Source: an uncultured Syntrophobacterales bacterium
Lineage (GTDB): Bacteria > Desulfobacterota > Syntrophia > Syntrophales > UBA5619
NCBI GenBank assembly: GCA_903928915.1
Contig: CAIYSL010000125.1
Location: forward strand, 47,195-111,194
Length of the DNA stretch: 64,000 bases
Direction: 5' to 3'
Positions 8,910-17,109 of this stretch are shown in pieces. The stretch's first letter is position 1, and every line of letters begins with the position of its first letter. The notes under the pieces were generated by a model, which had not been told where the DNA came from, made no database searches, and saw nothing but the letters and a program-made list of their open reading frames with translations. A program made the position numbers and the translations under genes.

Positions 8910-10319
8910 CTACCGCCCGCGCCAGCAGTACAGGCAGAGCTGCTCTTCGGGCAGGCCGATGGCGGCGATCATCTCGGCGATCGGCAGGTAGGTGAGCGAT
9001 GTCACCCCCAGGTCGCGGCGGATCCATTCGACCATCGCGGCGTACTTCCGCGAATGGTGGTCGAGATATTCCTCCCCGTTGCCCCGGTCTCCCCCCTCCA
9101 GATCCCGGATCGCCCGGTGAGCCGCCAGCTCGGAGACGGTCCTGGTAGACGAGGCAAACCGGCAGGGGAACATCAGCGGCGGGCAGGCAGGGCGGATATG
9201 GATTTCCCTCGCCCCGTTGTCCCAGAGTTTCCGGATCGTGAAATTCTTCAGCTGGGTCCCGCGGACGATGGAATCCTCGCATATCACCATGCGGTTGCCC
9301 TTGATCACGTCCCTGACGGCGCTGAGCTTCATCGTTGCCACCAGGTCCCGGATGTCCTGGGACGGCGGCGTGTAACTCCTGCCGTAGCCCGGCGTGTACT
9401 TGACCAGCGGCCTGCGGAACGGCAGTCCCGATTCCATGGCGTAGCCGATCGCATGGCCGACTCCCGAGTCGGGCACGCCGGTGACGAAATCCGCCTCCAC
9501 GTCGTCGCCCCTGGCCATGGCCTGCCCGCACCGTTCGCGTGCGTTCTCCACACTGACACCTTCGTACGCCGATGCGGGATAGCCGGTATAGATCCAGAGA
9601 AAGGCGCAGACCTGTTTATCGGGACCCGGCGGCTGTTCGTCATGGATCCCCGCGGCGTCGAGACGGACGATTTCCGCCGGGCCGAGGGAGCGCACCTGTT
9701 CGTATCCGAGGTTGAGGAAGGCTGAGGACTCTGTAGCTACTGCATGTCCGGCCGGACTGTCGCTCCTGGCGCTCTGACGGCCGATCACCAGCGGGAATCG
9801 TCCATACCGGTCGCGGGCGGCGTACAATCCGTTCTCCGTCATCAGCAGCAGACAGACCGATCCCTCGATTGATTGCTGCACCCGTACGATCCCGTCAACA
9901 ATGCTCGCGCTGCGGTTGATCAGCTGGGCCACAAGCTCGACACTGTTTACCCCTCCATCGGCCATCTCGTTGAAGGAGGCGCCGTCGCTGAGGAGTTTTC
10001 CCGCCAGCTCGTCTTTGTTGGTGATTAGCCCGGTGGCGGCCAGTGCGTAGGTCCCGAATTTGGAGCGGATGAGGAGCGGCTGGGGGGATTCGTCGTCGAT
10101 GGCGCCGATTCCCCGGGTGCCGTTCATCGTCTGGTAGTCGTCGACGAACCGCGACTTGAACTGCGCCTGACTGATGCGGTGGATTGTATTGGAGAACCCA
10201 CCCGGGCCGAATACCGCCAGCCCGGCGTTCTCCGTCCCAAGGTGGGAGTGGTAATCCACGCCGTAAAAAAGGGTCTTTGCGCAATTTCCGCTGGCGACGA
10301 CACCGAACAGTCCGCCCAT
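8910..10319 (-). CDS. PurF-like amidophosphoribosyltransferase paralog lacking the catalytic Cys
   Basis: A 469-residue protein with an N-terminal Ntn glutaminase-like domain (FYGVDYHSHLGTENAGLAVFG) and a C-terminal phosphoribosyltransferase domain. The PRPP loop reads ICEDSIVRGTQ near residue 345. It ends in LCLYCWRG. Canonical PurF has Cys as mature residue 1 (MCG-I-x-G). Here the start is MGGLFGVV, behind a well-spaced AGGAG, so the nucleophile is Gly. The PRPP-loop residue usually Asp is Glu. Family knowledge makes glutamine-dependent activity unlikely; ammonia-dependent or regulatory roles are possible. It lies 99 bases after aspC. Confidence 0.85.
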   Translation of the reverse strand: MGGLFGVVASGNCAKTLFYGVDYHSHLGTENAGLAVFGPGGFSNTIHRISQAQFKSRFVDDYQTMNGTRGIGAIDDESPQPLLIRSKFGTYALAATGLITNKDELAGKLLSDGASFNEMADGGVNSVELVAQLINRSASIVDGIVRVQQSIEGSVCLLLMTENGLYAARDRYGRFPLVIGRQSARSDSPAGHAVATESSAFLNLGYEQVRSLGPAEIVRLDAAGIHDEQPPGPDKQVCAFLWIYTGYPASAYEGVSVENARERCGQAMARGDDVEADFVTGVPDSGVGHAIGYAMESGLPFRRPLVKYTPGYGRSYTPPSQDIRDLVATMKLSAVRDVIKGNRMVICEDSIVRGTQLKNFTIRKLWDNGAREIHIRPACPPLMFPCRFASSTRTVSELAAHRAIRDLEGGDRGNGEEYLDHHSRKYAAMVEWIRRDLGVTSLTYLPIAEMIAAIGLPEEQLCLYCWRGR

Positions 10320-10418
10320 ACATCCACTCCTCAGAAAGTCGTACCGGGGGAACGCCATTCGGCACCGCTCCCCCGTCTGTTCAGCCGGCGGTCCGTCTAC
10401 CCGCCACCTTCGGCGAGC

Positions 10419-11612
10419 TCAGCGCAGCTTCAACAGCGCTTCGCCGATCCGGTCGGTCCCCCGTTCGATCTGTTCCATCGACGTGGCATAGGAGAGCCGG
10501 ATGTGCTCGTCGTGGCCAAAATCCCCGCCCGGAACGAGGGCCACGTTCGATTCGTCCAGCAGATACGTCGCCATCTCCGCCGAATTGGTGATGGTCTTGC
10601 CGGCGAACGAACGCCCGTAGTAGGCCGCCACGTTCGGGAACACGTAGAAGGCCCCCTGGGGGTTCAGGCAGCTCACCCCCGGGATGGCGTTGAGCTTCCG
10701 GACGATCACGTCGCGCCGCCGCTGGAACTCCGTGCGCATCATCTCCACGCTCTCCTGCGGCCCGTTGAGCGCCTCGACCGCCGCCTTCTGGGCGATGGAG
10801 GTAGGGTTGGAGGTGTTCTGGCTCTGATATTTCGTTATCGCCGCGACGACCTCCTCGGCCCCGGCGGCGTACCCGATCCGCCACCCCGTCATCGAGTAGG
10901 TCTTGGACACCCCGTTGACGACCACCGAGAGCTGCTTCAGCTCATCGCTCAGTTGGGCGAGCGTATAAAAGGGCAGGCCGTCGTAGATGATCTTCTCGTA
11001 GATGTCGTCGGAGACGACCATGATCTTATTGCGCACGATGACTTCGGCGAGCGCCTGAAGCTCCTGCAGGGTGTAGGTGACCCCTGCCGGGTTTGAGGGC
11101 GAGCTGATGATAATCGCCCGGGTCCGCGGCGTGATCGCCGCTTCGAGCTGCGCCGGCTGCAGCTTGAAGTTGTCCCGGACATCGGTCGTGATCACCACCG
11201 GTTGCGCGCCGCTGAGGTAGACGATGTCGGTGTAGGAGACCCAGTACGGCGAAGGGATCAGGACCTCGTCGCCCTGCTCGAACAGAACCTGAGCGATGTT
11301 GAACAGCGAGTGTTTCGCCCCGCAGGAGATGACGATTTCCGCCCGCTTGTAGGTGAGCCCGTTGTCCCGCTTGAGCTTGGCGCTCACCGCATCCTTCAGC
11401 TCGTCGATCCCGCCGACGGGCGTGTATTTCGTGAACCCCGCCGCGAGCGCCCGGACGGCGGCGTCCTTGATGTTTTGCGGCGTGTCGAAATCGGGCTCCC
11501 CGGCGCCGAACCCGATGATGTCGCGTCCGGCTGCCTTGAGTGCGTTTGCCTTTGCCTGGATGGTCAGGGTCGGCGACGGCTTGATGAGTGATACACGTGC
11601 GGCGAATTTCAT
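10419..11612 (-). CDS. aspC: Pyridoxal-phosphate aspartate aminotransferase (class I, Iγ-like)
   Basis: Converts aspartate and 2-oxoglutarate to oxaloacetate and glutamate. The 397-residue protein starts MKFAARVSLIKPSPTLTI and has GFGAGEPDFDTP near residue 37, SPSNPAG near 172 and the PLP lysine in NGVSKTYSMTGWRIGY near 239. The start at 11612 overlaps the coaD stop as ATGA; the longer track ORF runs inside coaD. The gene closes the asd-rsmD-coaD-aspC string. Related enzymes sometimes act on prephenate or other amino acids, so exact substrate range is inferred. Confidence 0.92.
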   Translation of the reverse strand: MKFAARVSLIKPSPTLTIQAKANALKAAGRDIIGFGAGEPDFDTPQNIKDAAVRALAAGFTKYTPVGGIDELKDAVSAKLKRDNGLTYKRAEIVISCGAKHSLFNIAQVLFEQGDEVLIPSPYWVSYTDIVYLSGAQPVVITTDVRDNFKLQPAQLEAAITPRTRAIIISSPSNPAGVTYTLQELQALAEVIVRNKIMVVSDDIYEKIIYDGLPFYTLAQLSDELKQLSVVVNGVSKTYSMTGWRIGYAAGAEEVVAAITKYQSQNTSNPTSIAQKAAVEALNGPQESVEMMRTEFQRRRDVIVRKLNAIPGVSCLNPQGAFYVFPNVAAYYGRSFAGKTITNSAEMATYLLDESNVALVPGGDFGHDEHIRLSYATSMEQIERGTDRIGEALLKLR

Positions 11613-12106
11613 GATCGTTCCCTCGGTATGGCGAATTTTTCGGTCAGTCTGAGATTGACGATATCCGGCACCAGCCCTTTGACGGAACCGCCGAGGCTTG
11701 CCGCCTCCTTGATGATCGTCGAGCTGGTGTAAAACCATTTGTACCCGGTCATCAGAAAGACGGTCTCGACCTCGCGGCTCAACCGTCGATTGATCAAGGC
11801 CAGCTGAAATTCATACTCGAAATCGGACAGCGCGCGCAGGCCCCGGAGGATGACATTTGCCCCGGACTCTTTGACGAAATCGACGAGCAGGCCGTCGGAG
11901 CAGTCGACACGCACATTCTTGCAGTCCTTGATTACGTCTTCGATCATCCTCCGGCGTTCTTCCACCGTAAAGAGCGTCTTCTTGTTCTGGTTGTAGGCGA
12001 TCAGAATGATCAGCTCATCGAACATCCTGAGGCCGCGTTTGATGATGTCCACGTGGCCATTGGTAATCGGGTCGAACGACCCGGGGTATACCGCAGTTTT
12101 CTTCAT
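11609..12106 (-). CDS. coaD: Pantetheine-phosphate adenylyltransferase
   Basis: Catalyses the adenylylation of 4'-phosphopantetheine in CoA synthesis. The 165-residue protein has the nucleotidyltransferase signature YPGSFDPITNGHVDIIKRG at the start and WFYTSSTIIKEAASLGG near residue 122, with normal family length. It lies 18 bases after rsmD, the partner gene very often found next to coaD, and overlaps aspC by four bases. Confidence 0.97.
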   Translation of the reverse strand: MKKTAVYPGSFDPITNGHVDIIKRGLRMFDELIILIAYNQNKKTLFTVEERRRMIEDVIKDCKNVRVDCSDGLLVDFVKESGANVILRGLRALSDFEYEFQLALINRRLSREVETVFLMTGYKWFYTSSTIIKEAASLGGSVKGLVPDIVNLRLTEKFAIPRERS

Positions 12107-12124
12107 GGGCAGCGTCCCTCTGTG

Positions 12125-12682
12125 CTATCTCGTGAGGAAAGAGAGCATCGTATCGCCATACCTTCGTTGATCCGTTACCGCCAGAGTCTTCGACGTCTGC
12201 CGATAGGCCCCTTCCACCGGTTCCCGAATCGAGTGTTGCAGGACGACGATACCGTCGACGGCCAGGAGCTTTCCCCCCTCCAGCCAGCGCAGACATTCGC
12301 CGACCAGCCCCTCTTCGTAGGGCGGGTCGGCGAACAGCACGTCGAACCGCAGCTGCCGCAGCTGGAGCTCGCCGATCCCGCGCCGGGCATCGGCGGTCAG
12401 CACCTCCGCCCTGCCCTCCATCCCGAGCGCGCTGAGATTGGCCCGGAGGGCCGCGCTGACCCGGCGGTCCTGTTCCACGAACACCGCCGAGGCCGCTCCT
12501 CTGCTGATCGCCTCGATACCCACATTTCCCGACCCGGCGAAAAGGTCCAGGAATGAACATCCCGCAAGCGGGCGCAGGATCGCGAACAGCGACTCCTTCA
12601 CCCGATCGGCAGTGGGCCGGATGGGGCATCCCCGCGGAATGCGGATCAGCCTCCCCCTGGCCTCACCCCCGACGATTCTCAT
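12125..12682 (-). CDS. rsmD: 16S rRNA (guanine966-N2)-methyltransferase
   Basis: A 185-residue SAM-dependent methyltransferase that modifies G966 of 16S rRNA. It starts MRIVGGEARGRLI and has FLDLFAGSGNVGIEAISRGA near residue 45 (SAM loop) and LFADPPYEEG near 118 (the N/DPPY base-methylation motif). ATG at 12682 overlaps the asd TGA stop as ATGA, so the 27 extra residues in the track ORF are rejected. Confidence 0.95.
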   Translation of the reverse strand: MRIVGGEARGRLIRIPRGCPIRPTADRVKESLFAILRPLAGCSFLDLFAGSGNVGIEAISRGAASAVFVEQDRRVSAALRANLSALGMEGRAEVLTADARRGIGELQLRQLRFDVLFADPPYEEGLVGECLRWLEGGKLLAVDGIVVLQHSIREPVEGAYRQTSKTLAVTDQRRYGDTMLSFLTR

Positions 12683-13695
12683 AGGTAGCCGTTGATCAGA
12701 TGCTCCGCGATCTGAACGGCGTTCAGCGCCGCGCCTTTGCGGATGTTGTCCGCCACGATCCACATGTTGATGCCGTTCGGGATCGATTCATCCTCCCTGA
12801 TCCGGCCAACCAGGGTATCGTCCCCTCCGGCGGCGTCGATCGCCAGCGGATACACCTTCTCCCGGGGGCTGTCGACGACCTTCACCCCCGGCGCCGTTGC
12901 CAGCAGGCTTCGCACCTCGTCGGCGGTTATCTTCTTTTCCGTTTCGATGTTGACCGACTCGGAATGGGCGTAAAACACGGGAACGCGCACAGTCGTCGCC
13001 GTGACGGCGATCGCGGGATCGTTCATGATCTTCTTCGTCTCGTTGACCATCTTCATCTCTTCCTTCGTGTAGCCGTTCTCCAGGAAGACGTCGATGTGGG
13101 GCAGGCAGTTGAAGGCGATCTGATGGGGATACACCTTCACAACGGGAGGCTCGTCGTTCATCAGCGCCCGCGTCTGGAGGGTCAGCTCCTCGATCGCCTT
13201 CTTCCCCGTGCCGGAGACCGCCTGGTAAGTGGAAACGACGATCCGCTTTATCCGCGCCGTGTCGTGGATCGGCTTCAGGGCGACCACCATCTGGATCGTC
13301 GAGCAGTTCGGGTTGGCGATGATCCCCCGGGTCGTGTACTTGGCGATCGCCTCCGGGTTCACCTCGGGGACGACCAGCGGGATGTCCGGCGCCATGCGGA
13401 AGGCGCTGGTGTTGTCCACGACTACGCACCCGGCCCGGGCTGCGATCGGCGCGAACTTTTCGCTTATGCTGCCGCCGGCGGAGAACAGTCCGATCTGCAC
13501 CCCGGTGAAGGAGTTTTCGCCGAGCACCTGGACCGGGAGGGACTCTCCCCGAAAGGTGAGCGTCTTTCCCGCGGATCGCTCCGATGCCAGCAGGGTCAGC
13601 TTCCCGACCGGGAAACGGCGCTGTTCGAGCACCTTGATCATCTCATTGCCCACGGCTCCCGTGGCACCCACGACGGCAACACTGTAGTTCTTCAT
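12679..13695 (-). CDS. asd: Aspartate-semialdehyde dehydrogenase
   Basis: Reduces aspartyl phosphate to aspartate semialdehyde for lysine/diaminopimelate, threonine and methionine synthesis. The 338-residue protein opens MKNYSVAVVGATGAVGNEM (NADP-binding loop) and has the catalytic cysteine in ANPNCSTIQMV near residue 130. Start 13695 is chosen because MKNYSVAVVGATG is the family N-terminus. It is 70 bases from pssA and overlaps rsmD by four bases. Confidence 0.96.
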   Translation of the reverse strand: MKNYSVAVVGATGAVGNEMIKVLEQRRFPVGKLTLLASERSAGKTLTFRGESLPVQVLGENSFTGVQIGLFSAGGSISEKFAPIAARAGCVVVDNTSAFRMAPDIPLVVPEVNPEAIAKYTTRGIIANPNCSTIQMVVALKPIHDTARIKRIVVSTYQAVSGTGKKAIEELTLQTRALMNDEPPVVKVYPHQIAFNCLPHIDVFLENGYTKEEMKMVNETKKIMNDPAIAVTATTVRVPVFYAHSESVNIETEKKITADEVRSLLATAPGVKVVDSPREKVYPLAIDAAGGDDTLVGRIREDESIPNGINMWIVADNIRKGAALNAVQIAEHLINGYL

Positions 13696-13765
13696 GTACC
13701 CCACCTCGTTTCGAAAGTTCACCGCCGTCCCGGACCGGCCCGGAGCATGCGGTCTGCGGAATCTC

Positions 13766-14515
13766 CTACAGGATGATTTCCTGGCACTGGGTCCGTTTGG
13801 TCTTCGTGTCGGTCACCCATTTGCGGACGAGCTTTCCGAGTCCCCAAAGGGGACCGGAAAGGCTGTAGCCGAAGGCAAAGGTGAACATCATGATCTGCGG
13901 TTCCGCCACCACGATCACCAGGATCAAGATGATCAGCACGAAGGACATGAAGGGTTTGCGCGAAAAGAAATTCAGGTCCTTGAAACTGTAGTACTTGATG
14001 CTGCTGACCATGAACAAGGACAGGGCAACCACTCCCAGCAACACCGCCATGCTTGGATAGCGCCCCTCGCCTCCCAGGTAGAAATACAGCAGCACCGCGG
14101 TCGCTACGGCGGCGGCCCCGCCGGGGATGGGCAGGCCGTTGAACACCCGGCTGTCGACGACCCCGATCTGCACGTTGAACCGCGCGAGCCGCAGCGCGCC
14201 GCAGACGGCAAACAGGAACGCCGCCAACCAGCCCCATTTGCCGTAGGCGGACAGCGACCAGGTGTACACCAACAGCCCCGGGGCCACCCCGAATGTCACC
14301 AGGTCGCACAGGGAATCGTACTCGGCGCCGAACTTGCTCGTCGTATGGGTGATCCGGGCGATGCGGCCGTCCAGCCCGTCCAGGACCGCCGCGATCAGGA
14401 TAGCGATTGCCGCGATCTCGTACATCCCCTTCATAGATGCGATCGCGGAGTAGAAGCCGCCGAAGAGGTTTGCCGTGGTGAAGAGGTTCGGCAGGACATA
14501 TATCCCCCGTTTCAT
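13766..14515 (-). CDS. pssA: CDP-diacylglycerol-serine O-phosphatidyltransferase
   Basis: An integral membrane enzyme making phosphatidylserine from CDP-diacylglycerol and serine. The CDP-alcohol phosphotransferase motif (D-G-x2-A-R-x8-G-x3-D-x3-D) is visible in DGRIARITHTTSKFGAEYDS and the following LCD near residues 62-84. Several hydrophobic segments follow. ATG at 14515 gives 249 residues; an alternative start at 14548 would overlap psd by four bases and cannot be excluded. psd, the next pathway step, lies directly upstream, and cdsA, which supplies the substrate, is in the same block. Confidence 0.94.
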   Translation of the reverse strand: MKRGIYVLPNLFTTANLFGGFYSAIASMKGMYEIAAIAILIAAVLDGLDGRIARITHTTSKFGAEYDSLCDLVTFGVAPGLLVYTWSLSAYGKWGWLAAFLFAVCGALRLARFNVQIGVVDSRVFNGLPIPGGAAAVATAVLLYFYLGGEGRYPSMAVLLGVVALSLFMVSSIKYYSFKDLNFFSRKPFMSFVLIILILVIVVAEPQIMMFTFAFGYSLSGPLWGLGKLVRKWVTDTKTKRTQCQEIIL

Positions 14516-14544
14516 GCGATCCCTTCTGAATGGGTGATCCTTTC

Positions 14545-15186
14545 TCATGGCAGTTCTCCTATGGGTGTCTCGCCGGCCCGGACCTTGTCGCCCTTCTTGA
14601 CCAGGAGGGTGGATCCCGCCGGGAGGAACAGCTCAACCCGCGAGCCGAACCGGATCAGACCGAGCCGCTCGCCTCTTCGCATCTTCATCCCCTGATTCAC
14701 CCAGCAGACGATCCGCCGTGCGATCAGCCCGGCGATCTGCACGACCGTGACCTCCTGTCCCTCGTCCGTCCGGATCTCAACCGTGTTCCGCTCATTGAGC
14801 GCCGAGGCCTTGTCGAGGTTTGCCGACAGAAACCTGCCCGGTTTGTACCTCACCGAGACGACCTCGCCGGAGCAGGGAACCCTGTTTACGTGCACATTGA
14901 ACACGTTCATGAAGATGCTGATCTTCACCAGCTGGCGCCCGGGATGGCCTTCGTCGGTCACCCGGTCGATACCGATCACCCGTCCGTCCGCCGGGGATGC
15001 GAGCTGACGGGGGTTCTCCGGCGGCCTCCGCTCCGGGTTGCGGAAGAACCAGGCAACGAACAGGGCAAGCAGAAGGAGCACCGCGGCGAGCCAGGTCAGT
15101 CCGGCGAGCAAGGCGATGATCGCGCCCACCCCCGGGATGAGGATGAACGGAACGCCTTCGGAAGCTATGTAGCCTGTATGATGCAT
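14545..15186 (-). CDS. psd: Phosphatidylserine decarboxylase (short, archaetidylserine-type)
   Basis: Forms phosphatidylethanolamine from phosphatidylserine. The 213-residue protein has an N-terminal hydrophobic hairpin (LIPGVGAIIALLAGLTWLAA), NVFNVHVNRVPCSGEV in the middle and FLPAGSTLLVKKGDKV near the C-terminus. The GS in AGST is the self-cleavage site that creates the pyruvoyl group. The length marks the short, Psd-type II-like form. The start at 15186 (MHHTGYIA) is preferred; the track start at 15234 adds 16 residues. It precedes pssA by 29 bases. Confidence 0.93.
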   Translation of the reverse strand: MHHTGYIASEGVPFILIPGVGAIIALLAGLTWLAAVLLLLALFVAWFFRNPERRPPENPRQLASPADGRVIGIDRVTDEGHPGRQLVKISIFMNVFNVHVNRVPCSGEVVSVRYKPGRFLSANLDKASALNERNTVEIRTDEGQEVTVVQIAGLIARRIVCWVNQGMKMRRGERLGLIRFGSRVELFLPAGSTLLVKKGDKVRAGETPIGELP

Positions 15187-15271
15187 CTCAGCGTGGTCTC
15201 TACCGGTCGTTTGACCCGGTCGGTAACGGTTCATTCTGTTGCCGGCCGCCCCGTACCTGTCCGAGGCTGGC

Positions 15272-15298
15272 CTTATCGTATTTCGGTTACAATGTCAA
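15272..15298 (-). promoter_or_regulatory. Weak candidate promoter for psd-pssA-asd operon
   Basis: A perfect TTGACA on the minus strand overlaps the last codons of tsaB and is followed after 15 bases by GATAAG, a poor and closely spaced -10. It lies about 85 bases before psd. Confidence 0.3.
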
Positions 15299-16009
15299 CT
15301 TCTTATCGGCATTACCGGGGCGTTTCCCGTACGTTGACTCCGCCTCGGAGAGCCTGAGGTAGCGCGGGGCAAAGGTCCGGGCATCCACGCTGTCGCCCTC
15401 GCGGTACCGCGCAAGCCCGATGATGCCCACGCGGGAGGCCATGATCCGATTATGGCCTCCGCAGCCGACGATCGCCCGGCCGTGCGTCATTTCACGGATG
15501 AGCTGCGCATACCGCAGCGCCCCGTCCCCCAAGAATACGATCGGTTCGTCCGGGAGTTCCCCGAGCACCCCGGCGACTGCGGAAATCCGGTCCGGCTGCG
15601 CGGCGCGGGGAATGCCATCGGGCCCGATCCGGTACAGCCCCGCGTACACCTGCTCCCTGCGGGCGTCGAGCAGCGGACAGATCAGATTCGGGCAGGGGCC
15701 GAGGTTCAGCGAAAGCGCCGCCAGCGTCGATACCGCTGCGACGGGTGTTCCCCAGGCCAGGGCCAGCCCCTTGACGGTGCTCACCCCCATCCTGAGACCG
15801 GTGAATGAACCGGGGCCCACCGTACAGGCCAGCAGGTCTACGTCCTGGGGAGCGCGCCCGGCCAGCGCCAACAGCCCATCGAGGGCAGGGAGCAGGACCT
15901 CTGCATGGTGCCGTGCGAGATCGAGAAACAGCTCGGCGCGGACCTCCCCTTCATCCAGCAGGGCAAGCCCAACGGTGGTCGTCGCGCAGTCGATGGCCAG
16001 GACACGCAT
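15287..16009 (-). CDS. tsaB: tRNA threonylcarbamoyladenosine biosynthesis protein TsaB
   Basis: TsaB is an inactive ASKHA-fold partner of TsaD and helps install t6A37 on ANN-decoding tRNAs. The 240-residue protein begins MRVLAIDCATTTVGLALLD and has TVGPGSFTGLRMGVSTVKGL near residue 70, both family hallmarks. ATG at 16009 sits two bases after the rseP stop; the 44-residue upstream extension in the track lies inside rseP. The C-terminal region near residue 190 may carry an acyltransferase-like tail but no clear RimI domain is seen. Confidence 0.94.
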   Translation of the reverse strand: MRVLAIDCATTTVGLALLDEGEVRAELFLDLARHHAEVLLPALDGLLALAGRAPQDVDLLACTVGPGSFTGLRMGVSTVKGLALAWGTPVAAVSTLAALSLNLGPCPNLICPLLDARREQVYAGLYRIGPDGIPRAAQPDRISAVAGVLGELPDEPIVFLGDGALRYAQLIREMTHGRAIVGCGGHNRIMASRVGIIGLARYREGDSVDARTFAPRYLRLSEAESTYGKRPGNADKKLTL

Positions 16010-16011
16010 CT

Positions 16012-17109
16012 CTATCCCGTCACATACTTGATGATTCTGTCGATCACTTCGATATTCAGCCGTCCGATATCCAGCACGAAGACGAACAGCATCAGCAGCG
16101 CCAGCAGGACAAACCCGATCTGCTGGGCCATCTCCCGCCACCGGATGTTGACCTCGCGTCCCGTCACCAGTTCGATCAGATAGAACAGCAGATGCCCCCC
16201 GTCCAGGATCGGAATAGGCAGCAGGTTGAGGACCGCCAGGTTGATGCTCAGAAGCGCCATGAACAGGACAAAAGGGATGATCCCTTCCCGCACCTGCGCC
16301 CCGGCGATCTGGGCGATCAGGATCGGACCGCCCAGGGTCTTCGGGGATACCACCCCTTGAAACATCTTGACGATGCTCACCACGGTCAGCCTGCAGATCG
16401 TCCCCGTCTGCTTAAGACCGGCCCAGAAGGCCGCGACGGGGTTGAGCCTCTCCACGAAGGTGCGCGGCGCGGGACTGATCCCGATCTTGTACGCCGCGAC
16501 GGTCTCACCGAAGACGTTCGCCCCCGTCGTGAGCTTCGGCGTTACAGTCACCTCCTGGGAGGTCCCGCCTCGCTGCACAGTGATCCGCAAGGGGCTCCCC
16601 CCGCTCGCGCTGACGATCTCTGAGATATCGTCCCACTTCTTGACTGCAGTCCCCGCGATGTCGACGAGGATGTCCCCTTCCCGGAGGCCCGCCTCGGCGG
16701 CGGCGGAACCCGGCTGCAGCCCGCCGACCTCCGTGGTCAGGACCGGGATCCCCGCCATGTTCACCACGGTGAATATCAGCAGGGCAAGCAGCATGTTGAA
16801 CAGGGGGCCCGCCGCGACGATGGCGATCCGCTTCAGCACGGGCTGGTTGAGGAAGGACCGTCGGCTGTCCTCCTCCGACAGCCCCTCCTCGGGGGCCTCG
16901 CCAAGCAGTTTCACGTATCCCCCCAGCGGGATCAAGGAAAGCAGATACTCCGTTTCCCCGATCTTCTTCCCGATAATCTTCGGTCCGAACCCCAGGGAAA
17001 ATTTCAGCACCCCCACGCCGGAGCGCTTGGCCATCAGGAAATGGCCGAGTTCATGGGCAAAGATCAGCACCCCGAGCAGGACGACGACCGATACGATGTT
17101 GTTGACCAT
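16012..17109 (-). CDS. rseP: Site-2 intramembrane zinc metalloprotease RseP
   Basis: Cleaves membrane-embedded anti-sigma factors and signal-peptide remnants. The zinc motif HELGH is at residues 19-23 in the first membrane segment. A PDZ domain spans about residues 115-200. The C-terminal metal ligand is in LNLLPIPILDGGHL, and further membrane segments follow. The track M at 17112 is TTG; the ATG at 17109 overlaps the dxr stop as ATGA and is preferred (365 residues). A single PDZ domain is visible, whereas E. coli RseP has two. Confidence 0.95.
   Translation of the reverse strand: MVNNIVSVVVLLGVLIFAHELGHFLMAKRSGVGVLKFSLGFGPKIIGKKIGETEYLLSLIPLGGYVKLLGEAPEEGLSEEDSRRSFLNQPVLKRIAIVAAGPLFNMLLALLIFTVVNMAGIPVLTTEVGGLQPGSAAAEAGLREGDILVDIAGTAVKKWDDISEIVSASGGSPLRITVQRGGTSQEVTVTPKLTTGANVFGETVAAYKIGISPAPRTFVERLNPVAAFWAGLKQTGTICRLTVVSIVKMFQGVVSPKTLGGPILIAQIAGAQVREGIIPFVLFMALLSINLAVLNLLPIPILDGGHLLFYLIELVTGREVNIRWREMAQQIGFVLLALLMLFVFVLDIGRLNIEVIDRIIKYVTG

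Noticed and set aside
10320-10358. Upstream start for the PurF homolog including a Cys just before MGGLFG
   Set aside because: The AGGAG ribosome site is positioned for the ATG at 10319 and the extra 13 residues are not family-like.
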